Assembly (NCBI GenBank): GCA_949361645.1
Contig: OX442435.1
Coordinates: 2,962,220 to 3,026,219, forward strand
Origin: Spongilla lacustris
Lineage: Eukaryota > Porifera > Demospongiae > Spongillida > Spongillidae
Reading direction: 5' to 3'
Length of the DNA: 64,000 bases
Below are positions 1 to 9,472 of the stretch, piece after piece. Both the position numbers and the translations under genes were made by a program. The stretch's first letter is position 1; every line of letters begins with the position of its first letter. The notes below the pieces were generated by a model, which was not told the DNA's origin, made no database searches, and worked only from the letters and a program-made list of their open reading frames with translations.

Positions 1-127
1 ATAATATCTGCTGTAGTACACAATTATTTTTATATGCAGGTATGTGTGGCAGTTACTCCTTATATACATGTATATTTGGCTGCACAGTAGCACGTTTAGT
101 AAGTTCAGTGTAGCGAATATACATGTA

Positions 128-252
128 AGTTAAACCGGTGTCGGAGGCATGGCTGTCCCCCTGGAAAAAGTGTCCCCCCGGACATTCATGCCTAGGCACG
201 ACTGTCCCCCCGGACACTGGTGCCTAGGAATGAATGTCCCCTCTAGGCATTA
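128..252. repeat. short diverged tandem repeat at gap edge
   Basis: Two to three imperfect units carry GTCCCCCCGGACA followed by a TGCCTAGG word (around 171-197 and 208-229, a further partial near 235-250). The array runs into the 200-N gap, so its full length is unknown. The GTCC...GGAC core is self-complementary. Confidence 0.5.
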
Positions 253-452
253 NNNNNNNNNNNNNNNNNNNNNNNNNNNNNNNNNNNNNNNNNNNNNNNN
301 NNNNNNNNNNNNNNNNNNNNNNNNNNNNNNNNNNNNNNNNNNNNNNNNNNNNNNNNNNNNNNNNNNNNNNNNNNNNNNNNNNNNNNNNNNNNNNNNNNNN
401 NNNNNNNNNNNNNNNNNNNNNNNNNNNNNNNNNNNNNNNNNNNNNNNNNNNN
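253..452. other. assembly gap (200 N)
   Basis: Exactly 200 undetermined bases, the same length as the other gap at 38162-38361, so this is probably a fixed-size scaffold placeholder and not a measured distance. Open frames drawn across it are meaningless. Confidence 0.95.
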
Positions 453-464
453 TATGCAACGTTA

Positions 465-486
465 GGGTCTGGGGACGAGACTGGAT
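465..486. mobile_element. one end of a family-A foldback MITE
   Basis: GTCTGGGGACGAGACT matches the terminal inverted repeat of the complete foldback elements at 12766-12869 and 15017-15087. The partner arm would lie inside the N gap, so only one end is visible. Confidence 0.45.
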
Positions 487-838
487 TAGACTGCACTCAG
501 CCGGGTACCCAGACTAATGTTCATTACATCATGTCAACAATGTTTCTGTTTATCGATTAAGTAACCCTTTGTACTGAAGGCGGGAAAAGCGAAGGGCATA
601 TCAAGAAGAGGTAATCGATTTCCTACCGATTTCTGCATATGAAGGAAACGAATATCGACTAATCGCGACTAAGAAAAATAGAATCGGTTATTTCGACTAA
701 AGGAAATTCTGAAATCGGTAACCTGCTATTCTACTAAGTGCATAGTCGACCGAATAGGTAATTGCGAATAATCGGTTAACCGGCAAAACCTGAAAATCGG
801 TTACACACCCTCAGTGGCGAGGTGGCCTGTCTGTCACT

Positions 839-869
<31 letters not shown>
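839..869 (+). repeat. poly(G) tract, 31 nt
   Basis: Uninterrupted run of 31 G, followed within 25 bases by a C-rich stretch and then a CA microsatellite. One of at least fifteen such G or C runs in this window. Exact length in the molecule is uncertain because homopolymers are error-prone in sequencing. Confidence 0.85.
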
Positions 870-871
<2 letters not shown>

Positions 872-1377
872 AATACACAGACTGCCGCCCCCCCCCCCTC
901 CCCCACGCACACACACACACACACACAAACACACATGCTGCCTTTCTGTCAGAATTTCTTATCTCGTTACAGGGGCGGACGCAGGATTTTGGCGAGGAGG
1001 GGGTGGGTTCCACATGGGTAATTGACGTGCGCGTTCTAATTTTTCCACAGATTGCACTGGAAACTAAGGCAATCAACACCAATAAATAGTGCCCTCTGTT
1101 CGAGCAGCACGATAACAACAAAAACTGGTAGCAATTAACACGTAGCCGATTCTAGATCTCATGGTACTTGGATTGTTTACGTACGTAATCGTACTATTAC
1201 GTAACAAATGCTATAAACATATATCACGTGGGGGTGAAATCCCGCCTTCTTTCCTCCGATCGCTATTGATGAACTCGTCCCCAGCATTATGACTCTATAC
1301 TATCATCTTAATTTTAATTTGCTTGGCGGCTTATGCGCCCCTATCGTCATTTTGGCACCCCCTTTTTAAGGCCAGCT

Positions 1378-1403
1378 GGGGGGGGGGGGGGGGGGGGGGG
1401 GGG
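1378..1403 (+). repeat. poly(G) tract, 26 nt
   Basis: Uninterrupted G run following GCCAGCT, then a short C run. The reading frames that cross it are poly-glycine or poly-proline artefacts. Confidence 0.85.
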
Positions 1404-1901
1404 CAATTTCCCCCCCCTGCCACCCCGGCCACTGCACACCCTACTTGTATATGCCCGGGGCAGCATGCTGCAGTGTTTTGTATTTGCATAGAAACTGTTT
1501 ATATACAGGAGTCCACATGTGCACATGGCGCTTGTATGCATGTATCGGGGGGAGGGGTTGAGAAGTACACACCTTTGTCTTATATTTATACGCATTGCAT
1601 GGGTTTAGCCTACCATGCACTTACCAGTGTCTGCAGGCGAGAAGAATACAATGTACTGCATGGTAAAAGGTAAGAAATACATGCATTTCAGCCTTCATCA
1701 TACACGCGTAGTCAGGGCCGTAGCCACGCTATAGTAAGTGGTCCGGTTACTAGTGAGAGACATATACATGTATGATGACAACAAAAAATTGTCCATTTTC
1801 TGATTAAAGCATATAGTATACCTTTCCTTATCCTTTTTGGCACCAATCAACAATTCACTATTTGCAAAGTATAAATTCTTACGGGATGTAATAAATCTTA
1901 C

Positions 1902-1905
1902 GGGG

Positions 1906-1937
<32 letters not shown>
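1902..1937 (+). repeat. poly(G) tract with one interruption
   Basis: Six G, one A, then 29 uninterrupted G. It lies in non-coding AT-rich sequence. Confidence 0.85.
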
Positions 1938-2217
1938 AATCCCCTTTGCGATTGGGGAGTCAAAACGTTTGCGTATAAGGTTTATTGGACAGGAGACATG
2001 TACCTTTTGTGGGATCAATCCCTACATACGACCCATATGTTTGGGACGGCGGAATGTTGTATGTATCCCATGAAGCGTATATCTTAATTCGCTGTTGATA
2101 GGTTTAATGATTTCACTGATCAGTCAAAAAAACATAGGGCCCTGATAGGGGCTATTTTTACATTTGTAAAGTACATGTATGTTTATTTTAGGGGAATTAA
2201 GTGCGAACTGGAGGCTA

Positions 2218-2297
2218 CGGCCTTGGTAGTCCACAAGATCTAGTTAGGCGTGCCCGACCTTCTGCCAATACGCGAAGTCGATCGGACTACGCCCAAC
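2218..2297. mobile_element. family-C MITE end
   Basis: The minus strand reads GTTGGGCGTAGTCC, then a GGCAGAAGGTCGGGC block. The same two words in the same order form the left end of the inverted-repeat element at 39312-39525. Only one end is recognisable here. Confidence 0.5.
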
Positions 2298-3689
2298 TAC
2301 AGTGTTTCGACCTCCAGCCACATCCTTACATGGCTTCATGCACTAAGCGTCTCTGTGTTGACTTCACAAAAGCTGATGCTGATCAAAAAGAAATTTAGCG
2401 CTTGTACATTTGTTGTAGTCCCGCGTAGCAAGGACTGATGCCTGGCGGGGGGAGTCCTTATCACGATACGTAAAGTATGTAAACTGAAGTACAGCCGTAT
2501 TTGTTAAAAAGGAAATCAGGGAGCTAGTTCGTTGGGTAGTTGCGCTTATAGTACCGACCGTTTGAAGTTTTGGGTGAAGTTGCACTTGGACGCTGACTCT
2601 GTGATGTGCTCTTTTCACCAGCCAGCACTAGTTAGAAACATGTGACATGCATGTATTTTTCGTCATTAAAAAAAAAATCTGTGCAGGATTCTAATAACAC
2701 CATGCCCCGTGCTAGCCGTGTTAGTAAATTGGTGTTTTTTTCATGACCGTGTCAACAAGCGAGGTCATGTATTACGTATGTTACAAAAAAAAACAACTCT
2801 TACTCATGCATGTACAGAGAAAATTGTTTCTACATTGTTTTTCAAATATAGATTCAGCATTCTTCGAATGTCTTCCATGGTCTACGGGTGTCTGTTTCCA
2901 GTTCTCAAAACACTACAGCAAAATCTAGTCAGTGCCACTATAAAATCTATCATATAACATCAGGATTTAAGGTACTAAGCTATATTGTACGTGTGTGTTA
3001 AAGTTGTGAGTTTATCTACAAGGTTAATCACTGATGATTGGATAGGTATAGAACAATCCTGCTCTTCAGAGCCAATAAGAGGAGAGGGGCAAGGAGGTGG
3101 CCTAACTGGAACCTTGCACCATGCATGCATGCAAATCAGTTAATTGCTTATATCTTATTTTACCCATGCAAAATATTTCAATGGGAGCACTTTAGTTGCT
3201 GATTTAGTAAAGAACTGGCCTCGATGACAGACCAGCATCCTCAAAGTCAAGGACTTGAGGAAAGAGAAATGATATAGTTAATCAATGGAAATTAGTCTTG
3301 GGCTGATTGGCATGAAATTAAGTAATTTATACATGCAAGGCCAATTAAAATCTTGATGTAATAATTTTTCTCTATATATTTCTGCAGATACTGCATGGTG
3401 CATGGTGCATGGTGAGGAAAAAGTGATATCTCAGGGGAAATGTATTTCATATTTGGTAGCATTATTGGAGGCTTGCCAAGCAACTGTACAAAGGGAGACA
3501 TAAAGAACTGCTTATCAAGATGTAATGAACCTCAAGAGTTCTGAACCATGGCACAGTTCACTGTGCTTGGTGTCTCATCAGTATAGAGAACAATTGTATT
3601 TGTGCACCATAGGCCTTTGCAAACGCATGTTATTTGATATAAAGTACTCATTATTCATTACGTTAACCCATCGCTAATATATTTCTGAT

Positions 3690-3935
3690 CTATGCTCTGC
3701 GCAGGGCAATCCCATGCGGGATTGCGCGGTCAATCCAGGATTGCGTGGTCAATCCATCACAGCAAAAACAGATTAGTGCATGTCACTAGAAACAGTGAAT
3801 AGGGCACTTGTTTTCTCAAAAACGAGTGCCCTATTCACTGTTTCTAGTGACATGCACTAATCTGTTTTTGCTGTGATGGTTTGTGGTTTGCGCAGAACAA
3901 TCCCGGGATTGCGCAAATCCACGCTTTTGCGCGTA
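3690..3935. mobile_element. foldback element with perfect 55-bp arms
   Basis: Bases 3754-3808 are the exact reverse complement of 3825-3879, separated by 16 bases that themselves continue the stem with few mismatches. Outside the perfect arms both flanks carry several copies of an ATTGCGC / GCGCAAT word, suggesting that the element extends to about 3700 and 3930. No coding capacity. Perfect arms suggest recent formation or homogenisation. Confidence 0.8.
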
Positions 3936-3956
3936 ACATATATAAAACACCAAAGC

Positions 3957-4330
3957 ATGCAGTTAGGAGGGTGGGCGCTCCCTAGTCAGGATGGCTCTGC
4001 AGGCAATGGACCGGATCAGGGGCATATTCAATTGCCCATGCATATAGATCTCAGCCACAATTAACTGCATGGTGACTTGGGGGAAGACTTGTAACTGGTC
4101 CCAAACTTGAAATTGTAATATAGGACTTCTTTTGCCTCAATTTCCAAACGTCTGGGTTTTATAATTACATGTACGCTTAGTGGGACCTCGAAATGCTAGC
4201 TGACTCTCCGAAATACGGACACCTCAACAGCAGGGCATTAACAACTTCGTTGTATTACATTACCAATTATTTATAAGATTGAGCTAACGACACATCCCCT
4301 TAGAGGCCTGATCTAGGAACACATATATAG
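3957..4330 (+). repeat. dispersed direct duplication, copy 1
   Basis: From GCATGCAGTTAGGAGGGTGG onward this stretch is recognisably the same as 5934-6240, with small indels. Shared landmarks are a CTCCGA-ATACGGACA block, CAGCAGGGCATTAACAAC, and a terminal GATCTAGGAA. The CCP gene lies between the two copies. No coding sequence seen. Confidence 0.75.
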
Positions 4331-4607
4331 TCTATACTGCACTATAGCTACTGATTGCATGCATTAGATTCATCATGAACATGAAGTTACGACTTTTTTT
4401 TTTTTTAAACATCCCACGCACTAAACGACGCGCCCACCATTTTGAGTCATTCATCAGTAAGACAACAATAGCTAGCTTATGATTTGGCTAAACAAACAAT
4501 TAGCAAGGCTTACTTAATTAAAGTCCGGCTAAATTTACTTGTTTATCTCTATATCCTTTTGTAGCGCAAAGGAAATGCTCTCAGGCTACAAGATGAGCAC
4601 TTTGCGC

Positions 4608-4615
4608 TATATAAA
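4608..4615 (+). promoter_or_regulatory. TATA box of the CCP gene
   Basis: TATATAAA lies 52 bases upstream of the coding start of the secreted CCP protein, leaving room for initiation near 4635-4645 and a short leader. Assignment rests on sequence and spacing only. Confidence 0.6.
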
Positions 4616-4666
4616 CACGTCTATAGCCTGCATGCATCACTACACGGAAAGCAAATACATTCAGCA

Positions 4667-4975
4667 ATGAAGCTGCTTCTTGTCTTCGCCGCTATACTGT
4701 TCGTTGCCGCAGCGAACGAATCCTATCGCCGTCCGACCGAGAAGGAAGACTACCCCCATCGTCCAATCTACTGCTCCAAGCCTGCTGCGCCTCAGAACGG
4801 AGGGATAAAGGAGAGCTATGAACACTACAAGATAGGCACCATCATACACTACTCCTGCGAGTACGGATACGTGCTGGTCGGTTCATCGTGGAACCGATGT
4901 GTGCGAAAGGAGTGGCACGCCGTTTGGGAATATGCTGTCCCCATCTGCAGGGCGGAATACCCGGTTTATGTGTAA
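4667..4975 (+). CDS. small secreted protein with one CCP/sushi domain
   Basis: Complete single-exon frame of 102 residues. Residues 1-16 form a hydrophobic signal peptide (KLLLVFAAILFVAAA, then N-E), so the product should be exported. Residues 36-95 fit one complement control protein (sushi/CCP) module: four cysteines at 36, 64, 78 and 94, which in this fold pair 1-3 and 2-4, with the usual GY after the second cysteine and a tryptophan (W87) before the fourth. There is no membrane segment or other domain, so it is a one-module soluble protein, unlike most CCP proteins, which have several. The start at 4667 is chosen because it gives the signal peptide and sits 52 bases below a TATA box. A polyadenylation signal follows the stop by 18 bases. 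The ligand and role cannot be read from the sequence; binding or recognition outside the cell is the general family role. Confidence 0.85.
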   Translation: MKLLLVFAAILFVAAANESYRRPTEKEDYPHRPIYCSKPAAPQNGGIKESYEHYKIGTIIHYSCEYGYVLVGSSWNRCVRKEWHAVWEYAVPICRAEYPVYV

Positions 4976-4993
4976 TGGCCGCGCGCCAACGTG

Positions 4994-4999
4994 AATAAA
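4994..4999 (+). other. polyadenylation signal of the CCP gene
   Basis: AATAAA begins 18 bases after the TAA stop of the CCP gene. With the TATA box it makes this a very compact transcription unit of about 0.4 kb. Confidence 0.65.
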
Positions 5000-5107
5000 A
5001 TGGAATGAACTATTAGATAAATGCATGTACTAGTTAGTACACATGCAATTGCAAGCTCAGTGTAACTATAAGTGTAACTATAATTTCAGCTGACTTCAAA
5101 TTGTTTT

Positions 5108-5345
5108 ACGTTTTTCTTCGCAGCGCGTTATTAATTATCGTTCTTCTATATGCTGATAGCATGCACTACATGCATGCACGCATCAGCACGCGATAGTTAT
5201 AGATTTCAAAGTAAAATACTGCCAATATATATTATGTTATCATGCATAAATAAAAGAAAACGTGAACCATAAACGTGTTTTCTCTTGGCGTTGCTCGTCG
5301 CTCCACGACATTTAATCCGTCGGCTTTAATACCGGGGTATAATCA
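5108..5345 (+). repeat. local direct duplication, copy 1
   Basis: Matches 5676-5901 through landmarks such as CTATATGCT-ATAGCATGCA, GATTTCAAAGTAAAATACTG, ATATATATTATGTTATCATG and a GGCTTTAATACCGGGGTA end. The copies differ by short indels. A family-B foldback arm sits between them. Confidence 0.75.
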
Positions 5346-5387
5346 GTATTATCATGCCGTGTACTATACCGCGGGTAGTATTAATGG

Positions 5388-5675
5388 GACAGTGTCCAGC
5401 AAAATCGGGCTTGTGGGGTTATAATTTTATCACTATAAAAATTGAACGGTACACATCTTCACGCGCGGACGGTACTACGTACACGTTTTCCTTTCAAATT
5501 TCGTACACTTGTTCCCACACCATTTCTCTGTGTGAAAATCGATTTTTATGATCTAAACCTTTTCCGTGCCGTGGATACAACAATCGCTTACCCCGCGGGT
5601 TAGAAATCCTCATTTCTCCACGTACGAGTGTTGAAAACGCGTCAAATTGGGGTTACACATAGAGGAGTCCTGTAG
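5388..5675 (+). mobile_element. family-B foldback element, left-arm copy
   Basis: Begins GGGACAGTGTCCAGCAAAAT and continues with the same ordered landmarks seen at 14948-15320 and, reversed, at 21716-21985 (for example CGTACACTTGTTCCCACA, GGGTTAGAA, GAAAACGCGTCAAAT, ACATAGAGGAGTCCT). Only one arm is present. No coding capacity. Confidence 0.7.
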
Positions 5676-5901
5676 CTATTGATTTCTATATGCTAATAGC
5701 ATGCATTATACATACATGCATCAAATTTTTCAGCACGCGATAGCTATAGACTATACTGTGTATAGATTTCAAAGTAAAATACTGCCAATATATATTATGT
5801 TATCATGTTTTAAAAACGCGAACCATAAACGTGTTTTCTCTTGGCGTTGCATGCTCGTCGGTCCACTACATTTTATCCGTCCGGCTTTAATACCGGGGTA
5901 C
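5676..5901 (+). repeat. local direct duplication, copy 2
   Basis: Second copy of 5108-5345, joined directly to the family-B arm. The CGATAG segment carries a short insertion that is absent from copy 1. Confidence 0.75.
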
Positions 5902-5933
5902 TTGAACATATAACACCAAACACAAACATAAGC

Positions 5934-6240
5934 ATGCAGTTAGGAGGGTGGGAGCTCCCTATAGCCAGGATGGCTCTGGCAAAGGACCAGATCAAGTACA
6001 TATTCGGTGCATGCATAGATTCCAGCCTCAACTTTTGACTTGGGGGAAGACTGGTGACTGGTCCCAGCCTTGAAATGGTGGTTTTATAATTACATTTACT
6101 GCGGTAGTGGAACCTCGAAATGCTGACTCTCCGAGATACGGACATCTCAACAGCAGGGCATTAACAACTTTGATATACATTACCAATTATTTACGATTGA
6201 GTTAACGACACATCTCCCTAGAGGCCGGATCTAGGAATAG
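5934..6240 (+). repeat. dispersed direct duplication, copy 2
   Basis: Counterpart of 3957-4330. It ends at the shared GATCTAGGAA, immediately before the family-A MITE at 6247. Together with 5108-5345/5676-5901 it shows that the CCP-gene neighbourhood was duplicated piecemeal without a second CCP exon surviving. Confidence 0.75.
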
Positions 6241-6246
6241 GCTATT

Positions 6247-6339
6247 TTCTCGTCCTCAGACCCAATGCATCGCAGCTTTCATCGCAGTGGTAATGTATTC
6301 ATCCGCAGCTGCGATGCTTTGGGTCTGCGCACGAGACTA
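6247..6339. mobile_element. family-A foldback MITE, diverged
   Basis: Left end CTCGTCCTCAGACCCA and right end TGGGTCTGCGCACGAG are imperfect inverted repeats, followed inside by complementary GCATCGCAGC / GCTGCGATGC. Same terminal motif as 12766-12869. A target duplication is not clear, consistent with an older insertion. Confidence 0.65.
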
Positions 6340-7361
6340 GGATCATGACCGATTGTACATCACCTGAAGCTTTTATGTTTTTACTCTGGCTGTGTATGGA
6401 AGTTAAACAATCGGATTTGTACACATCGATCCTGCTTAAAACAGCTCAATTTTTTTTTTTGAGCAACTGAGCAAGTGCGCAAGTTTACATTTAGAATCAA
6501 TGCAATAAAAAGTTTATGCATCAATGAATACATGTATTTTCATGTTCAAATATTAAAATAAAATAGGGTGTGGTTTAATAAATAACATTAAATTTAACTC
6601 TTCCACCCTCTTCACAAACTACTGGATCTGCTATAGGGGTAATAGGGCATTGTTTAGAACTAGATCTAAAGTTCACAAGACAGATAGGATCGATTGTTAG
6701 AGGACTAAATACATCTATCTCATCACCTGGCCTACAACATAACATAGGTTTGAAGAATCTTCACGCGAAAAAACTATTTATAAATTAAAAAAAGTACATA
6801 AATGCATCTCCAAGTGGGCAGCTAGGAGCTCCTGGCCAGATAGTTCTAGTGATAGGGTAATATTAATAACCTTGGCTACTAATATTGGCCAGGTGAGATG
6901 CCAGCATGAGGGGTGTCCCGAGCCTCCTTGCCCCAATTACTGTATGCCTCCACTGCACATGGAATGCAAGACCAACATAACTCCTGGTATTTGGGGCCAT
7001 TTGCGTGGAGCTCACCAAGATGGTGGGGGCAGAGCAGTAATGCATGTAACAGTGATGCCCTGAACAGCTAGCCCAACCAGTGATGAACACTGCTCTGTAC
7101 GGCTACGACCTTCTGCACATCGAAACTCATTCTCTCACACAACACAGTGAATTGCACACGCGTAGAAAGTTCTGGAACATGCATGCATATGATCACATGC
7201 ATAATTAACACCCTGGTCATGCCAAAGCATGCTCCTTAATTAACATTAAGTATACATGTACTAAGTATATGTTTTTAAAAATAAATTATTCTTTAACGCC
7301 TATTATAATACACGTGTACACGCGTGTACGATACAGGAGTTTAGTATTTTCTCTCAGTAAA
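6340..7361. other. spacer upstream of the oxygenase gene
   Basis: AT-rich spacer without a convincing exon. A short frame at 6872-7063 has no recognisable motif. TTTTCTCTCAG directly before the oxygenase ATG could be a splice acceptor of a 5' untranslated exon. No clear TATA box was seen. Confidence 0.5.
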
Positions 7362-8816
7362 ATGGCAGGGCTGCCTACTAGCCTTAGTGAGAAGGCAAAT
7401 GAGGCGATAATCACAGGTCTAGGTACGCTGGCCAAAAAGTGCAACGCGCCCTTTAGTTGCAGCGGGGAGCTGGAGGAGGAAGGGGCGACCGTCGTGTACA
7501 GGAATATGGACGGTCACTGGAACGCCGTCACGTTCCCGACCGAAGGCGACACTTCCCTGTGCGGATTGATAGCTGCATGCTCTAAAGCGAGCTTCGGCTA
7601 TAAAGGGGAAACCGTCACTGACAAGACGTATAGAGACGCTCTCAAGTTAGAACCGGACCAATTTTTGACGACTGTCCATATCAGCAATACGTCCATCTTG
7701 TCGGAACTAAAAGTCCTGATGCCTAAGCTGCGCAATATTCGCGCGCAATTGTACAAGCGCAACATTTACTGCACCGGCGGACACTTCCGTTCACACGTGG
7801 ACACCCCACGATCTGCGAAGATGTTCGGAAGTTTGGTTTTGTGCCTCCCCTCTCAGTTTGCAGGCGGTTGTCTCGTGACTCGTCACGGCAGTGAAGAGGT
7901 AGTATACGATTGGTCCTCCTCCCCAGACAATCCTCCACAAAAGATCAGGTGGGCTTCGTTCTTTAGTAACGTCGAGCACGAGATCCTCCCCGTTACCAGT
8001 GGTTACCGTGTGACATTGACGTACAACCTTTACCACGAGGGGTCAGAGATGCTCACACCATCAATCGTGTGTCCCGAAATGGCCTCTTTTAAACAGCTGC
8101 TATCTCAGGCTGTCGGCAACCCTCACTTCATGAGGGAGGGAGGCATTTTGGGGTTTGTGTGCCAGCACAAATATGTCTTTGAAGACCTCAACGTGGCCAG
8201 AGTGCTCCCTGTGACCCTCAAAGGTGCTGATTACTACATCTACTTGGAGGTCAAATCACTTGGTGTCCCTGTGGTTATAAAACCCGTTATCCATGGAGAT
8301 TATGTTCTTGATAAATTTGCACCCTTTGAGTGTTCAGATGCCCATGATGTCAGGGCTAAAGATAGCGACTCCGAATGTGAGGATGATGACATTGATTGCG
8401 CAATAAAGACTTGGTTTGGTAACAGTTGTGTAGATGTCGGGGTCACGTGGTGTCAGAGTGATATGGCGTCCTACAAGCAGCCTGCAGCTGCAGGAGTAGT
8501 TGGATCTGGTTTCTATGGAAATGAGGCACAATTGGAATGTGTGTATCAATCGGCTGCAATTCTTATTGGGGTTCCCAGATGGGGCAAAGCACGCCATGCA
8601 CTGTCTGGTAGAAGTGATAGTGATGGAGGAGAAGTTGAAGTGGTGTGTGCTAAGGTGGAGGGGGAGCCTGGAAGTGATAGGGAGATGTGTGTGGATGGGA
8701 TGAAGGGGAGTGGGGATGACGGGGAGGAGGAGAGTGGAAAAAAGAAAGCCAAGAGTGATTATCGTTACTATGCAAAGATTTTTGGCAAACAATGGAAGAA
8801 ATTCTGTGGAAACTGA
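7362..8816 (+). CDS. 2-oxoglutarate/Fe(II)-dependent oxygenase (prolyl-hydroxylase-like fold)
   Basis: Single-exon frame of 484 residues from the ATG at 7362 (context AAAATGG). The upstream in-frame ATG at 7269 would add 31 residues with no domain and is less likely. The catalytic double-stranded beta-helix is visible: H145-V-D147 gives the HxD iron ligands, H206 is the distal iron ligand, and R216, ten residues later, is the expected 2-oxoglutarate carboxylate ligand. Such enzymes couple 2-oxoglutarate decarboxylation to hydroxylation of a substrate; the substrate is unknown. After about residue 310 comes an acidic linker (SECEDDDIDC), then a GNE...YQSAAIL segment (386-401) resembling the C-terminal part of large fungal-type 2OG proteins, then an acidic/basic tail with KKKAK (460-464), a possible nuclear signal. 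A damaged paralogue of the core lies at 29553-30129. Family assignment from motifs is firm; function is not. Confidence 0.85.
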   Translation: MAGLPTSLSEKANEAIITGLGTLAKKCNAPFSCSGELEEEGATVVYRNMDGHWNAVTFPTEGDTSLCGLIAACSKASFGYKGETVTDKTYRDALKLEPDQFLTTVHISNTSILSELKVLMPKLRNIRAQLYKRNIYCTGGHFRSHVDTPRSAKMFGSLVLCLPSQFAGGCLVTRHGSEEVVYDWSSSPDNPPQKIRWASFFSNVEHEILPVTSGYRVTLTYNLYHEGSEMLTPSIVCPEMASFKQLLSQAVGNPHFMREGGILGFVCQHKYVFEDLNVARVLPVTLKGADYYIYLEVKSLGVPVVIKPVIHGDYVLDKFAPFECSDAHDVRAKDSDSECEDDDIDCAIKTWFGNSCVDVGVTWCQSDMASYKQPAAAGVVGSGFYGNEAQLECVYQSAAILIGVPRWGKARHALSGRSDSDGGEVEVVCAKVEGEPGSDREMCVDGMKGSGDDGEEESGKKKAKSDYRYYAKIFGKQWKKFCGN

Positions 8817-8934
8817 ATGTGTAATAATGCAATTGCATGTGATTTTGCTGTTTATGTTATCAAAATGATTGTCATCTCTTATGTTAAATCTTATTTTGAA
8901 TCCCATCAGTTTCTGTTTGGACATCATTAGTGCA

Positions 8935-9207
8935 CCCCTAGAGCACTGGGATGTGATGAGCCCCCTAGAGCACTGGGATGAGATGAGCCCCCTAGAGCAC
9001 TGGGATGAGATGAGCCCCCTAGAGCACTGGGATGAGATGAGCCCCCTAGAGCACACTGGGATGAGATGAGCCCCCTAGAGCACTGGGATGAGATGAGCCC
9101 CCTAGAGCACACTGGGATGAGATGAGCCCCCTAGAGCACTGGGATGAGATGAGCCCCCTAGAGCACTGGGATGAGATGAGCCCCCTAGAGCACTGGGATG
9201 ATATGAG
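8935..9207 (+). repeat. 24-bp minisatellite
   Basis: About eleven units of a 24-bp repeat, GATGAGCCCCCTAGAGCACT plus GGGA, two of them with a 2-bp insertion. It ends in a 39-nt poly-C tract. It lies 118 bp past the oxygenase stop and is absent from the paralogous block at 30 kb, so it arose after duplication or was lost there. Confidence 0.9.

Positions 9208-9246
<39 letters not shown>
9208..9246 (+). repeat. poly(C) tract, 39 nt
   Basis: Grows out of the GCCCCC of the last 24-bp minisatellite unit, apparently an expansion of that C run. Confidence 0.85.
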
Positions 9247-9248
<2 letters not shown>

Positions 9249-9472
9249 CCTAGAGCATGGGATGTGATGATCCCCTAGAAGAATGATTAACACATACTAA
9301 GTCTACTCAACACCTCCAGAGACAAAAGCATACGGCGCGCGGTAGCCAGTAGCCTCCTTGTTGTATTAAATACAACTAAACAATTCCTAATTTTGCGAGT
9401 CTTATGGAAAGAAATAAATGCATTAAAGCGGCCAGCGCAGAAAAGAGCGAGAGCGCGCGCAGAAGAAGAGCA

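Larger units (their letters stand above)
487..3689. other. gene-free stretch with homopolymers and TE ends
   Basis: No convincing exon was found on either strand. The stretch holds three poly-G tracts (annotated separately), a short CA repeat near 909-934, a CAGGGGCGGACGCAGG word at 974 and a CAGGGCCGTAGCCACGC word at 1714 that resemble hAT-like transposon ends, and one family-C MITE end at 2218-2297. The remainder is AT-rich spacer. Confidence 0.6.

Noticed and set aside
149..560. Open frames on both strands crossing the N gap
   Set aside because: Most of each frame is undetermined bases; the flanks contain repeats and no protein motif.
8334..9293. Minus-strand CSRGLISSQ repeat protein of up to 240 residues
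   Set aside because: Antisense of the oxygenase gene plus the 24-bp minisatellite; no splice or start support.
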